NCBI GenBank assembly: GCA_022376515.1
Contig: WTXI01000015.1
Coordinates: 434,001-498,000, forward strand
Reading direction: 5' to 3'
Origin: Lactifluus volemus
Taxonomy: Eukaryota > Basidiomycota > Agaricomycetes > Russulales > Russulaceae
Length of the DNA stretch: 64,000 nucleotides
A program made the translations under genes and the position numbers. Within the stretch, counting starts at the first letter, position 1, and each line of letters starts with the position of its first letter. Of this stretch, positions 46,739-58,538 are shown piece after piece. Below the pieces are notes generated by a model. It saw only the letters and a program-made list of their open reading frames with translations. It ran no database searches and was not told the DNA's origin.

Positions 46739-49700
46739 AAAGAGACTCTCTGCTGGCGAGTCGACGCCAGTTGTCCATGCGGATGGACTAGTTCTTTGTT
46801 CTCTGTGGATGAACCCGGTTCTATTTACGACCCTATATTGTCATGTAGTAATGAACGCCCATGTACGCATGGGGGATCAACTGTAATTCCCGTTGTTCGT
46901 ACGACTCGATCACAATACTGTACGGGCTGTCAGTCCCCCTTTCTTCGGAAACCCACACCAGATTATTTCATGGCTGTTCTCACTCTCCCTGTCAACGCAA
47001 CTGGCCTGGCATCCGCACAAGTCCGAATCGAATGGCCCTTGCAATTGTCTGATGACGAAATTGCATTTACGAAATAATGAACTAAAAATAAACTGAGAAC
47101 GGCACGTGTGTTCTCTCCGTCAGTGGTCTGCAGCTCCGTAAAGTGTCGTTACAATTGAGAACCAAAAAAAAAAGAAGGGAACTTGGGATAAATGGGGGAA
47201 AAAAGTATAAATCACGTACTGTATAGAGTCGAATACTGTACAACAGGCTAGCACGATTTTAGATAACCGACACCTCCCAAGTCAATATTTGTATTCATAA
47301 ATTGGTCATTCATTGATATTGAAAGTTTAAAGTCCATCGTGTCTTATGACCCGCCGTCGGCAAGCTCCATTAAATAACTTTTGGGGAAAAAAAGGGGGAG
47401 GGGGTGTGGGGAGGCCAAAAAGCCATTTCTGTGCGCGGCGGGGGTCCCGAGATCTCGTTTCTCCCTCTTTGGGTAAAATTTGGGCACTTTTCTCGCCTTA
47501 CCGCCTGCGGCCCTTGTCCGAACAAGGTTTAATTGAGTTGTTTTGTTGTTAAGTGTTGGCAAGGAGATGGCAAAAAAAAAAAAAACCCCCGCTTAGGAGT
47601 AACGGGAACAAACTTACTCACTTATCTCTCTCAGCTGATCTTTAAAATAAAATAGGTCCCACTTTTCCACCCTCTCCGCTCACCTCTAATGTGGTAAGAA
47701 AAAACCTAGTGAACAAGTTTCGTACCGAGCTCGGAGGGGCACGCATTCGGATAAGTTGTGTGTGTCACTGTGTGTGTGCAATGCAATTGAATCCCATCGG
47801 AAGAGTTTTTCATCTGTAACCCTCTTCATCTACTTGTAGACTAGTAGAAAGGTTCTAGCTCCTTTCGGCCGTTGAACAATGCGTCTAGAATAACGCGAAT
47901 TCGAATCCTAACGTCACGATAGACAAGTACGGTATGATGGGTGGGGTTCTAGTAGAGGTCCGTGGCCACATGACCCTGTCCATGCGAAGCTACTTAGTTG
48001 CCGTAGATCATCAAGTAGGCCAGGCGCGCCGCAGCGGGTAGTTCAATTGAAGGGCCTAGACACGTACCTCTCACGCGATTCAATTAGACATCAGGTCCAG
48101 TTCCTTGTCTGTCTACAAACCCGCCTGTCTATCAGCCTTCCCTGCTGATGAAACAAACAGACCCAAATTGAGGAGAATCCGCCGGAGTTGGGTCGTTCCG
48201 GAACGGCTTTATCACTGCATAATAGACACCGATTTTAGTTTCAGTCAGCGCGCACTTTTTTTTTGTTTAATACAGGAAACGTGAACTGAATGTGCCGCTC
48301 TCACGGTGCGGGGAACGACGGTCTCACGAATGTAGTTGTTGGGACAACAGATATGGAGCGCGCCGTGCCGTCTTCAAGTTGACGTCTTCTCTCGAGATCA
48401 CTGCGCAACTAAGGGGAATAGTGGGGTCGTCTCCCTGTCCGATGAAATCATAAAGCGGTGGCAGCGGCCGCTGAGTAATGTTGCATCGAAAGGGATGGAA
48501 GGCGCAATCCCCCTCTCAACCTCCGCCCCCCCCTCCCCAAAGCAAACAACGTACTTACATGTATATGGGCACTCCCCGGAAAACTCATCGCACGAAGACA
48601 CGACAATTCTGCCATTGTCAGATGCATGCCTCATTGCTGTCTACCCAACAAAACAAAGTTAGCCATATGGTCGAACCGAAAGGCGTAATGGCCCGATAAC
48701 CGTACCGTAGACTTGTATCGCCTCCAGCATGCAAGGAACTGCGTCCACATCTTCGAAGCATACTCGACTGGGTCGGCCACCACTCCCCGAGGCCGCAGTA
48801 CACGTCAACTGCGTCTTACACGCAGCGGATACCTTGCTCCAGTATGCAACCTTTTAACAATGCGACTGCCGGATGGTGCTCAATTTGTCCATGCATGACC
48901 CGAGTCGTCCACGTCGCTGCGAATTACCGGCGAGCCCCGAGCTCGATGGTGATTTTTCCTGCGCACCCCACGATCGCAGCGCTGGACGGCGGGAGGCGGG
49001 TGAACCTAATAGTTTACGAGAAAAAAGAAGGGTTTACGATTGACTGATCGACCTGAACGGTATGAATGCCTCGCTGAGATAAACTTGAAGGTAAGGGGAA
49101 GTTCATGGGGGGGGGGGGGAAAGGGGGGAGGAATACACCCGAGAAGGGACGAGTCGTTGACAGGAGTAGATGAGGACCTAGTAAGTATATCTCGCTGCTG
49201 GAAGACCCCTGCACCGTCATCCTATATGGAGCTGTCACCCGAACCAAGCCGAGGGCAGCAGTAAACGAGCACTATTGCACCTACTCGGTCAGCCGTCAGT
49301 ATGGAATCGTCAGTCTTCAATTCCTGATGGGATAGCGAGTGATTGAATTCAAACCCGGACCGAAATCGGATGGTGAAAGCTCGGGCGAGTCCTCATCGCA
49401 CCAGTGGCATGCTGTTCAGTGGGAATGTAAGCAGCCGACCGACAAGCCGTCAAGCAGGGGCGGTTGACAGACGCGATTGGTACCAAGTCACACCACATCG
49501 GCAGTTTCCTCATAGTGCCAGGAAGGGAACAAGCAACTTGTATTTCCGAGAAGCAGGTGTGGTGGCATCTGAAATTTGCAGATTTGCACATACGGTGGGC
49601 ACGGCAAATTACAATTATGATAAGCCTGATGTCATTTGCAAAGAGATACCCCAAGCTGGAATGGCTGAGACTTTTTTTTTTTTTCCATGATTCTCATGGC

Positions 49701-51609
49701 AAGCGGTAATCGAAGATGGACGCAAGATGATTGAAAGCTTAGCGCGAGCACTAGTACATCTTTTTACCGGCGCCTCTGTGTGAAACTTGCATCACCGTTG
49801 ATGAAGCTGGAGACCCAAGTAGCAACGGACCCTGACAGCTGTGAACAGAACAAAAGAGGTGGGCAGGAGACAGGTCCCCACCAGGGTCCCGAAGAACGAA
49901 CGAGGGTTTTTTGGCATTTCTGCATTGCCCAAAAGAAGGTGCGGAGAGAACATGTCAGGAAAGATCAATCCTTCTATCCTCCACCTAGAAACCCGGGATC
50001 AGGACTTTTTCTGCAGGCAAGTTGTCAAAAAGAAAAAAAAAAAAAGTCGGTAGGGTATTGATTGTGGCAACAAATCATATATTGACGTTATAAGTTTCCC
50101 ATGACTCGGGGCGACGGCTCTGACTTTGAGGGACCGAACCTTGCAAACGAAGGGGTAGAACCAGGTCTCCGGGGCAGTGGGACTCCGAGAGTCTCACGAC
50201 CCCTGAAAGTTGTTTTGATGGACGAATTGCGCAGTAGAGCTGCGCCGTTGTAAGTAGAAACGACAAACGGCATTCTGCGAAACGACCTTTTTGCGCGAGT
50301 TGGCAGCTGCCAAAAAGTTACTTTACGTTATTGAAGTCAAGTCAATTTCCCTTATCAACGGTCAACGGAGGGGATCGAGTTGTACACCCCAACATGTAAT
50401 ACCTCTCCCGCAATTGGATACCTTCTTGCTGCGTAAGAAGCCCAGCATGGTTAAATGCAAACGCCGCTCCCCTGTTTCCCCTTCCCCTTCCCCTTCCCCG
50501 CAGCACTCGAAAGTTACGTCCAATTATCCTTTTACTTTTTTTATCTTCTTAGGCAGTGAGTGGCACCACCCACCCACCCAACCCACACACTCTTGTTCTC
50601 TCGGGTGCAGACCGGGGTCAAAACGCTTGAGACCGCTATACGGTTTTACCCCCGTATGGATATATTTTGTCTCCGACTTACGTTTTTTTATTTTATTTTA
50701 ATTCCCCCCTTCTTTTCGACATTGAACAGCGGGTCAATCATCATTTGGAAAAGCCTCACCAACCACCTCGTTCTTTCCAAGTCCGCAAATTTTTGGAAAA
50801 TCAAAATTAAAAAAAAAAAGAGTGGCAGAAAGGTGAGGCGCTCTTGGTCCATTCATCTGGCTTGTCGCACGGCAGGTACACATGACGAGCAGATCGACGA
50901 TTTCGCGCGGCCGCGGGTCGATGGTCTTCGAGAAGCTCGCCAAGAAGAGTCTCAGTCAGTCATCCGTGTCCGTGCGGCGTATTTCAGTTGGCCCCTTCCC
51001 ATTCTGGACGACTTTGTCCGTGACGTGATATCTGATATTGCGAGGAATCGTCGGTCAATGTCCCCTCGTAATCCTTTTCCTCTTCTTAAGAGAATATATT
51101 TGACGGCAATGGCAAGTCAGGTCCGCGCATTAGCGTCTCTGTGTCATTAATGTGAGGTCATTGCATTTTTTTCCGATGAATAAAGCGGGCCCATAGAAAT
51201 GATATGTTTTCCCTGACAACTGATCATTAAGCGATATCCGTCATATTGCATGCAGCTCAAGGTAAAACAAGTGTAGCAGACTCAGCCCGCGGTAAAGACA
51301 TAATTTGAAGCTATCTAACGAAAGGGATCAGAAGCAGTTAATGATGCAAGCTAACAATACATGGCAAACGGGTACAACAGATCTGCATGTGTGTTTATTC
51401 TCTTTCTGAAACAGGAGTGTGAGAACCCGAGGAAAGTAATATATCGCACATGTGGACCATTGTGTGGGACCTAAATATACAGAGAAAGAAAAAAGAAACA
51501 TTTCCCCAGGCGTAGCGCTGGCCAGACTAAAACAAGCCCTCGATCGTGCCCCCAGGACACGGATCAAACCTTGCTATGTATGAGCTGCGCGGGAGGCCGA
51601 CATGTTGAG
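46739..51609. other. Large gene-free interval with homopolymer tracts
   Basis: About 4.9 kb between the 3' ends of ERV29 (plus) and the WOPR gene (minus). Open frames are short and no conserved motif was found; a 93-codon plus frame at 46796-47077 is the best coding-like stretch but matches nothing I know. Long single-base runs occur: A14 near 47572-47585, G13 near 49107-49119, T12 near 49674-49685, and an A run near 50034-50044. No terminal inverted repeats, transposase or reverse-transcriptase motif was found. Confidence 0.5.
50476..50499. repeat. Short (TTCCCC)n microsatellite
   Basis: Four tandem TTCCCC units inside a pyrimidine-rich stretch of the gene-free interval. Confidence 0.8.
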
Positions 51610-52896
51610 TCATTGAAAGGTGTTATGGCGACCAACATTTACGCCAGGGCTGACTGGCGATCTACTTGGATCTGCATTTGGTGTACGAGAAGTAGATAAT
51701 TGCTGGACCATCCTTTCGTCAGTGGGATCTCTCGTATGTAAACATGCTTGGAGATATTCGAGCGGGACCAGAGATGGGGGTGATCGAATCGGACCTCTTG
51801 CACGGGTAACAGGTGGGACTTGACCATGACTCGAGAGGGTCTGCGACGATGCAGAGTGATAGTAAGGGGAATGAGGCGCGGGAGCTCCAGGATGCGTCGG
51901 GCGGGCCAAAGCGCGGGGATCCGCAGGTACCGGAGTCAACGAATGACTCCGTGAAGAGCCATCCTGGGTATACGCAAGCGTAGTTTGCGGTCCGTCACCT
52001 GAAGAGGGGAAGATGGTACACAGGACCCCAGAGCCTGATGACAATGTGGTATAACTGTCTGGACTGACAGGCGTTCCAGAAGAAGTACGCCTTGGGTCAT
52101 CTCGCTTGCTCTTGATCGCACGTGCGCTCTTGAAGAGTCCTTCAGGAACTGGGATTCGGCCAACGTTGGGGACATCTTCGATTAGAGTCAGTTCATCAAC
52201 CGTTCTCTGGTTGAAATAAGCAGCTGGGGGGGAAGCAGCTCAATATCGAAAGGGGATCACAATATATGGGTCGGTCACGTACTCAAATGCCATTTGCGAG
52301 TGATGTCTTGACCTCTATCTTCGGGTAGAAATACATAGACGCTATACGTCTGCTTTATCAATTTGTCGTTCTCATGAAGAGGGAAGCTCATTCTCCTTGA
52401 AATGGGTAAACGCTGAGCTCGGGGAGAGGTATGGGGCTAAACTATACCCTGCACCGGTGGGGAGACGATCTTGTGCTGGATCTCTCTGGTAGTAGAAAAG
52501 GAACTCCTGCGGTATGGCAAGGGGAGGTGAGCACTTGTGGGATTCTTTTTTTTGAGACAGCGCATGAACAAACCTCTCGTATGCGCGATGGACCCCATGA
52601 CATTCCGTCAGTCCTGACAATGAAAGGATGTCAAATGCGATCACGGCCGACCGGGGGAGGGAAGAAGCGTACCATCGCTCCATGGTGAGACCGCCGTTAT
52701 CTACGGTGGACGCGCTTCGGTCCTCCCAAATATAGACGTTTCCGGAACGAATCGCCTTGCGCTCGTCGGCGTCAAGCCGGCGGGTGAGTAAGGTGAGAAC
52801 GTTACGGGCGACGGCGAAGAAGACTTGAAGCGCATCCTGGGCAGTGCGTATGCGGGCATTCTGGAGGGTCGGTCGCTGCTGGTAGGTTGGAGACAT
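51610..52896 (-). CDS. WOPR-domain transcription regulator (Gti1/Pac2 family)
   Basis: Fungal-specific DNA-binding regulator of the Wor1/Ryp1/Sge1/Gti1/Pac2 family, whose members control morphological switching, development or virulence programmes. Exons 52896-52673, 52613-52574, 52506-52283 and 52223-51610. The WOPR domain is at the N-terminus in its two conserved parts: WOPRa with NVLTLLTRRLDADERKAIRSG then VYIWEDRSAS, ERWTDGMSWGPSRIREEF and LFYYQR; WOPRb with LIKQTYSVYVFLPEDRG and KWHLTAYFNQRTVDELTLI. The remaining ~200 residues are Ser/Pro-rich. Exon lengths exceed a 366-aa frame by one base; the change lies in a CCC run near 52388, before HENDKLIKQTY. Start 52896 (MSPTYQQRP) is family-typical, although the frame is open further upstream. 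Confidence 0.92.
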
Positions 52897-53479
52897 GTGG
52901 GCGAGAGAGAGAGAGGGGACGGAATGGAAACATGGTGGCACTCTCGAGCCAGACCATATACTAGTGGACAAGCCCAGGGACAAAAAAAGGTTCCGGGACT
53001 AAGAAGCTTATTTTAAAAAAGTGTCTGTATCGAGCTATGATTAAATTCGAGGCCGATCCGGTTCTTGGATACAAAGACAAGGAAGCGCTCGATAAGTTGA
53101 CCAAAGGGGGTAACGGTTCTCGCAAGCTAAGAGGTTTGATAAATAAGGTGGCGTCGAGGACTACCGGTTAGCCGTCGATCCGATTCGATGACCTCGATGG
53201 GGCGACCTCGGCCCACCGACCGTGCAACTCGGCGTGATCGATTCGGATTCGGATTTGAATTCGATTGATTTATACACAAATTTATTTCTTTTTTAACCAA
53301 CCACAGTTTCCGTTCCGCGACCATCCGCGTGTTCTTCATTTCCTAACTATTATTTCCTTCCCTAAATCGAACCAGACCAGATGAGACCCGCCGGCCTAAT
53401 AACAATCAAGAAAAAACAATAGATCACAAAACTAGATGGTCTAAGAGTAATGACTTATCAATAATCCGAGGGCATGTGA
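52897..53479. other. WOPR gene upstream region
   Basis: Lies between the DNAJC11-like stop and the WOPR start on the same strand. AT-rich around 53280-53310. No TATA box or repeated motif that I would call a site was seen. Confidence 0.45.
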
Positions 53480-55848
53480 CTAAAAAGTTTGCTTACCTCC
53501 GAGAGGAAGTACGATTGGTTTATAGTCAGGGATCTCACAATAATGCATCCGACCTCCGAACGTATAACGTATACGCAATGACTTGACACATGACGGCGCA
53601 GGATCATAAAACCCCTGCAACCCCGACTGTTAATGGCGAGAAAGGCAAAAATCAGAAATAGAAAATTAGTAAACGCCTAAAAGCATGCCTTCGAACGATG
53701 ACCAGGAATATAGAGTTGGCTCTTATAAACAAGGGCCTGGATCGCGACCGTCACATCCACGACAAGCTGTCGGGCATCGGGATCCGGATCAGTTGGCCCG
53801 TACGAGGCTTCTAGAATTACTAGACCTTCACAACAACAACTCGTTCAATTCCGCTACGGAAACGATCAAATCGCATGGACATGCCTTCCTTGCTCTTCTC
53901 CGTTTGTGTGTGCTTCCGGGCGGTTTCTTTGAGGAGTAATCTGGTTTCCTCAATCTCGCGGTGGATGTTGGACCTCTCTTCCACAAGCTCGCTGCGCGCT
54001 TGACGATAGAACCTAGGGCAGCTCAATATACCACTGGCAACAATTTGATGACAGACGTCTTACTCCGCTCGCTGTTTGCGTCGACGAGGTTTGAGGACAA
54101 AGTGGTATGCAAACATAAACGCAGCAGAAGGTAGGGAGGCGGTCAGGAATGCCAATCTTCTATCGCCGCCCTCAGCAAGGACAATCGGCAGCACTAGTCG
54201 CTGACCACCATAGGCAAGACTACACTTATTCCATCAACCGAATGTTCGGAAATTAAACAAACTCACGTACTTTAACGTTAACTCCACACCCGCGGCGTTG
54301 AAGCCGATCGTAGTCGTGACACCTGCCTGTTCATCGCCCCACGTCCCAGTGAGTACCCATCCAAGACCAGCAAGTGAGAGTTGGATTGCGATCGATGCCT
54401 GAGCGGCCAGTTCAGGGAGCACTATTCCCCATTCTGTCCTTAGACTTGTTCCCAATCCCGCTAGAATGATCCCGTAAGACCACTGCCTCACACCGGTACC
54501 GAAACCCGTCCAGGACCCTAAATTTGTCTGGTATTCTTCCCCGTCGGCATACAGAGGATCATTCTGAGCTCCGAACCTGTGAGGTGAGATAATGTTGATC
54601 GAGAAGTGAGGTTGATTTCCAGTATGACAGGTGAGGACGCCTTGTGTCATAGAATCCTTAAACAGACGACGGGAATGGGTTACGGTAATCGGCGGAAGGA
54701 CGGGTGCAAAGGAAGGGGATAACCAAGTCTGGACCACGTAGGTACCCTCTTCACTCTGATATCGTGCCTTCATCAGTACGAAATGTCCCCGAAGCAGACC
54801 TGCCGTAGCCTAATGCCGGCACTTTGTCAATACGTCCACTTCTAGGAGTGCCCGAGACGCTCACCTCGAAATTGATTCGGGGAGAATACTGATGTTTTAC
54901 CGTTCCGAGCAAGTTGCTCATTCCTGTTTTTCCAGAAACCGCACGGGATGTTAATATCAATCTCGTCTTGTCATGGATTACCCTCTGAAAATCGAGTAAG
55001 ATGGCGCAACGTGCGCAGGCGAGGTCGAGGAGAGATTACCTGACAGCTGTGTTTCAGAACGAAAGAAGATATTCTAACTCCCTGAAGTCGCGCGTTGATG
55101 TTTTGCAAGTTCTCACGTAGGGATGGTGAGACATAGTATCCTCGATCACTGAAAAGACTACTGGCGTTGACTCCGATTACTAGACGGCCCTGGGGGCGAA
55201 GCAAGTCCTCTACCCTCTGCGCTTCAAGTTCCCATTTCGAGCGATTCAGGATCTTCAACAGCTGTTTTCACGATAAGAGACGGAAACAACTGGGGAGATT
55301 TTAGAGCACCTCATCTCTGGATTTGGACCGAAGCTCTGGCGACCATTTCATACGCGTTCCTTCGAAACCTGAGATAAACGATGTCAAAACACGACTGAAC
55401 TAAATATTCAGCGCGCCGTACCATAGATGTCGTATACCGTTCTGCAATAATGTCACGAAGGAACCAAACGGAGAGTATATGATAGCAATACCTTAGGAAT
55501 GGATCAGATAACACTGAAAGCCGGATTCAGCGACCAGGTCGGGTCGAATTCCTGAACGCGGGTCATACCTTCATATGCTTTCTGAATCTCCAGGAAACGC
55601 TTGGACGCTGTATCTTTTTGAGATTCTTCTCGCTGCTTGTCTGGGTGGAACGAGACCGACAAGGACTTGTATCTCTCCCTAACTTCTTCTGCTGAAGCAG
55701 AGTCTGGAAGGTTGAGAACTGAACTGGGCTTCCATAAACAAGAGGCGAGAGGAAGAAACACAGTGACTGACTATAGGAAACCCCACTGGTTGAAAGGATC
55801 CCCGTTTTCTTGAGAAGTCTCGCCGTGCCTCTTGGACTGGCTGCTCAT
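53480..55848 (-). CDS. DNAJC11-like J-domain protein
   Basis: J-domain protein of the DNAJC11 type, which in animals associates with the mitochondrial MICOS/SAM complex and shapes cristae. Twelve exons: 55848-55772, 55723-55569, 55513-55492, 55441-55422, 55368-55310, 55261-55040, 54984-54865, 54809-54271, 54219-54064, 54012-53885, 53819-53689 and 53626-53480. They total exactly 1776 nt and give 591 aa. The J domain (SVLNLPDSASAEEVRERYKS, HPD in VSFHPDKQRE, AYEVLSDPFLRTVYDIYG) is near residues 25-90. A beta-rich central domain follows (RLVIGVNASSLF, EATAGLLRGHFVLMKARYQ, WGIVLPELAAQASIAIQL), then a hydrophobic stretch (LAFLTASLPSAAFMFAYHF), a coiled coil and a C-terminal DUF3395-like part (VVDVTVAIQALVYKSQLYI, GFYDPAPS). 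Two introns (53884-53820 and 53688-53627) have GC donors (AG|GCATGT and AG|GCATGC). Confidence 0.93.
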
Positions 55849-58538
55849 CCGGTGTCGTTGGCACGAAGAGGAGGTTCTGTCCACGTGTCGACCTGTCGCC
55901 ATACTTCGGGAACGTCCGAATCACGTAATCAACTTTGGAGAACTATGTTCTCTGCCCAGGCATCAAACACCACGCGTTCGTGGAACGGATAACGCCACGC
56001 AAGAGGGTACAACCATGTGTCCTGGAGTTGGGCCTGTAATTCGAGTGGCGCGGTAACATCCGACTCCCTGTTGAACCCTCGCGGCAATAATTTGTGACAG
56101 GCAAATACTAATTCGCGCTAGATCTTTTCAGGACCACCGGTATGGATTCACAATGATTCGGCGCTCACGCTACAGTCATTCAAAGTGAAACGCCCAACGG
56201 TCGCGAGGTCGATCAAAGTCCCATGCGAACAGACGTGATTTGTATTTTAATGTCGACCTAAATGAACGAGAGGACACTAAATCCGGCTTGTCGTTCCGCT
56301 GCATCGTTCCTTTATGGGTACGATGTACGCGAGATATTGTCACCGAGAGGTGCGAGCTCACACTACATACGGGCTCCTCCAACTCGGGGGATTGAACTCC
56401 CAAATCGCGGCTTCTGCTTCCTGGTACATATGGACGAGAGGTCGGAAGACATTTTTAGGATATACCCGAGTACCACTCGCATGTACCGTGTCTCACAGGT
56501 TGGATAGCACCAAGCCTGACAAGCTTTGGCCTTCGCCCAAAACTACTTGATCTCCGATATACTCGGGGACAATGGCTAGATGCAGCGAGAAGCGAGATGA
56601 GAGGGGGTGAGGCGATTGGTATTTCTGGAAATGTCACTGTGATCGCGCGGCAGCCTGTAACCGGCCGCTACCATAATAACCATCAAAGTACATCACGATG
56701 ACGGCACCAACTCTGGAAAAAAAAAAGTCTCCCAGCGGATGTGGCGAACGGGTGATTGGACTTGTAGCTCTGGGCCGAAGGACCGGGCCTAAGGATTACT
56801 TCCGACGATGTCTATCGTAATTTGCTGCCAGATAGGACGACAAGGAGGGCGATCGTCTCAAATTTCCTGTCATTTCAACTAATTTCCCAGGAACACAACG
56901 TGTATGGAGATATCGAAGGTTGGGTGTTGAAGCTCCGAGGTGTCCGCTTAGAAGTCGCCTACCGACACCGTGGCGAGTCGGACGATCATAAAGGCATCGT
57001 ATGTAAGCGTTCATGAGGGCACTGAATGATTGATTGCCTAGACCAGGTCATACGATATAACAAAGGTTGCAAAAACTGGTACTACAGACACAGTTGTGGC
57101 CGAGTAACAGTGAGGTCGTCGCATCGCATTACCGCAACGATACAAGTGATTACTATGGTGAGACAACTTGAAAGCATTACAAGTGGGAAGCACTGGGTAT
57201 GATCCAGGACTTGGACGAGGTTGAAGTAAAATATACTATGATCCTCATAGATCGACATTGACGGAGGATTTGTCTTCATGTCTCGGCTTCTGACGGATAG
57301 GTCAAGTCTGCAGGCGTAGATCTGCGCGGGTTTCGCAGATGGGCGGGTAATTATGAATGGAAAGTGGGTAAGTGTAGCGTAATAATGTGGATGTACCAGT
57401 CAACTCATCTCAGTCCTTCACTTCGCTGTCACATGGAGATACGCAGTCTGGAAAGATGGTCCGTTTACCGCTGGAATGGTTTGCCACCGAAACTCCGTCC
57501 TATAATCGGCCAGCCATCTTTGCTCCAAGGCAAACAGGTGCGCAACGGTGGTTCACAACTGCGTACCGGCTATATTGATAACTCAAAAATGTAGCGGGGT
57601 GAGATACCCCATCAAGGACTAGGCGACTAACCTAGGCCTCTCACGAGTCACGCGCCAGAACCAATCCATAATTCTGAAGGCTTCTCCGAGGCCAGGCACG
57701 GGAGTGTACCAGGTAGGTCATAAGAAAATGATGCAGGACACGGCATTGCAGCACCCTTGCGCTTGTCAATTGGTGGAAACAAAGTCTGTGGCGTTGGTGT
57801 GAGTTGCATACGTCCGCCGCTACATCGGAGATATTAGATAGGCCCTTCATTGGATAACCTATCATGCTTGCAGAACCAGATTGGGGGAGTGGAGGGGGAA
57901 ACACCATGTGCTAAAGCGACCGAGGGGCCTAACTAAAGCCAAGTCATTTCATTTTAAGGTTGTACGTTAACTCCCCAATCACCAACACCCAGGGTCAACC
58001 CCATTCTTAGTAGAGACGACTTCTCGTCTGGAAAATAAAACTTCGTGACCGCACGAAACAGTCAGATGTCGAGCCCCAAATTGTGATGTTTCCAGTAGCA
58101 GCCATGACAGGGAAGAACAAGCGAGGGTAACGTTGGCCGAGTATGGCAAACCTGACTGGAAGTATGTTTGAATCTGTACCAGACTGCCGTAATGGGTGCC
58201 CTACTAGAAGTAAGAGGGATCTGCGCCGGCCAGAATAGCATCAAAGCATACTGTACAACTGAAACGTCATCATACGGTAGAGCAGTTGAGTTCCAATCGC
58301 TGAATTTCGGAGGCAGCCTAGTCTGTAGATTACGGGAGTTCTATAAAAAGGAACGGAGCCAACGAAGCGACGCTTTGAGTCCATCAAGTCCGGCCCGGTT
58401 CACCCTTCACCCCCACCCAGTCGCTGGCGACCGCCCAAAAGCCAAAAGTGCATTCATTCAGGGCCTCCAGACAAGTTAGAAGGTTGCCCTACATTTGGAT
58501 AGGGTATCGAACGCGCACATAGCCGACTCCTTGTGACC
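55849..58538. other. No gene recognised
   Basis: Contains the promoter side of both the DNAJC11-like gene and SEC5. Open frames are short on both strands, and I could not join any into a conserved protein. Confidence 0.4.

Noticed and set aside
48336..49690. Open frames of 108 and 115 codons in the gene-free interval
   Set aside because: Composition is irregular, they overlap frames on the other strand, and no motif, signal peptide or plausible splice extension was found.
56376..56400. tRNA T-arm-like sequence on the minus strand (GGGAGTTCAATCCCCC)
   Set aside because: No matching acceptor stem, anticodon arm or D-arm could be folded around it.
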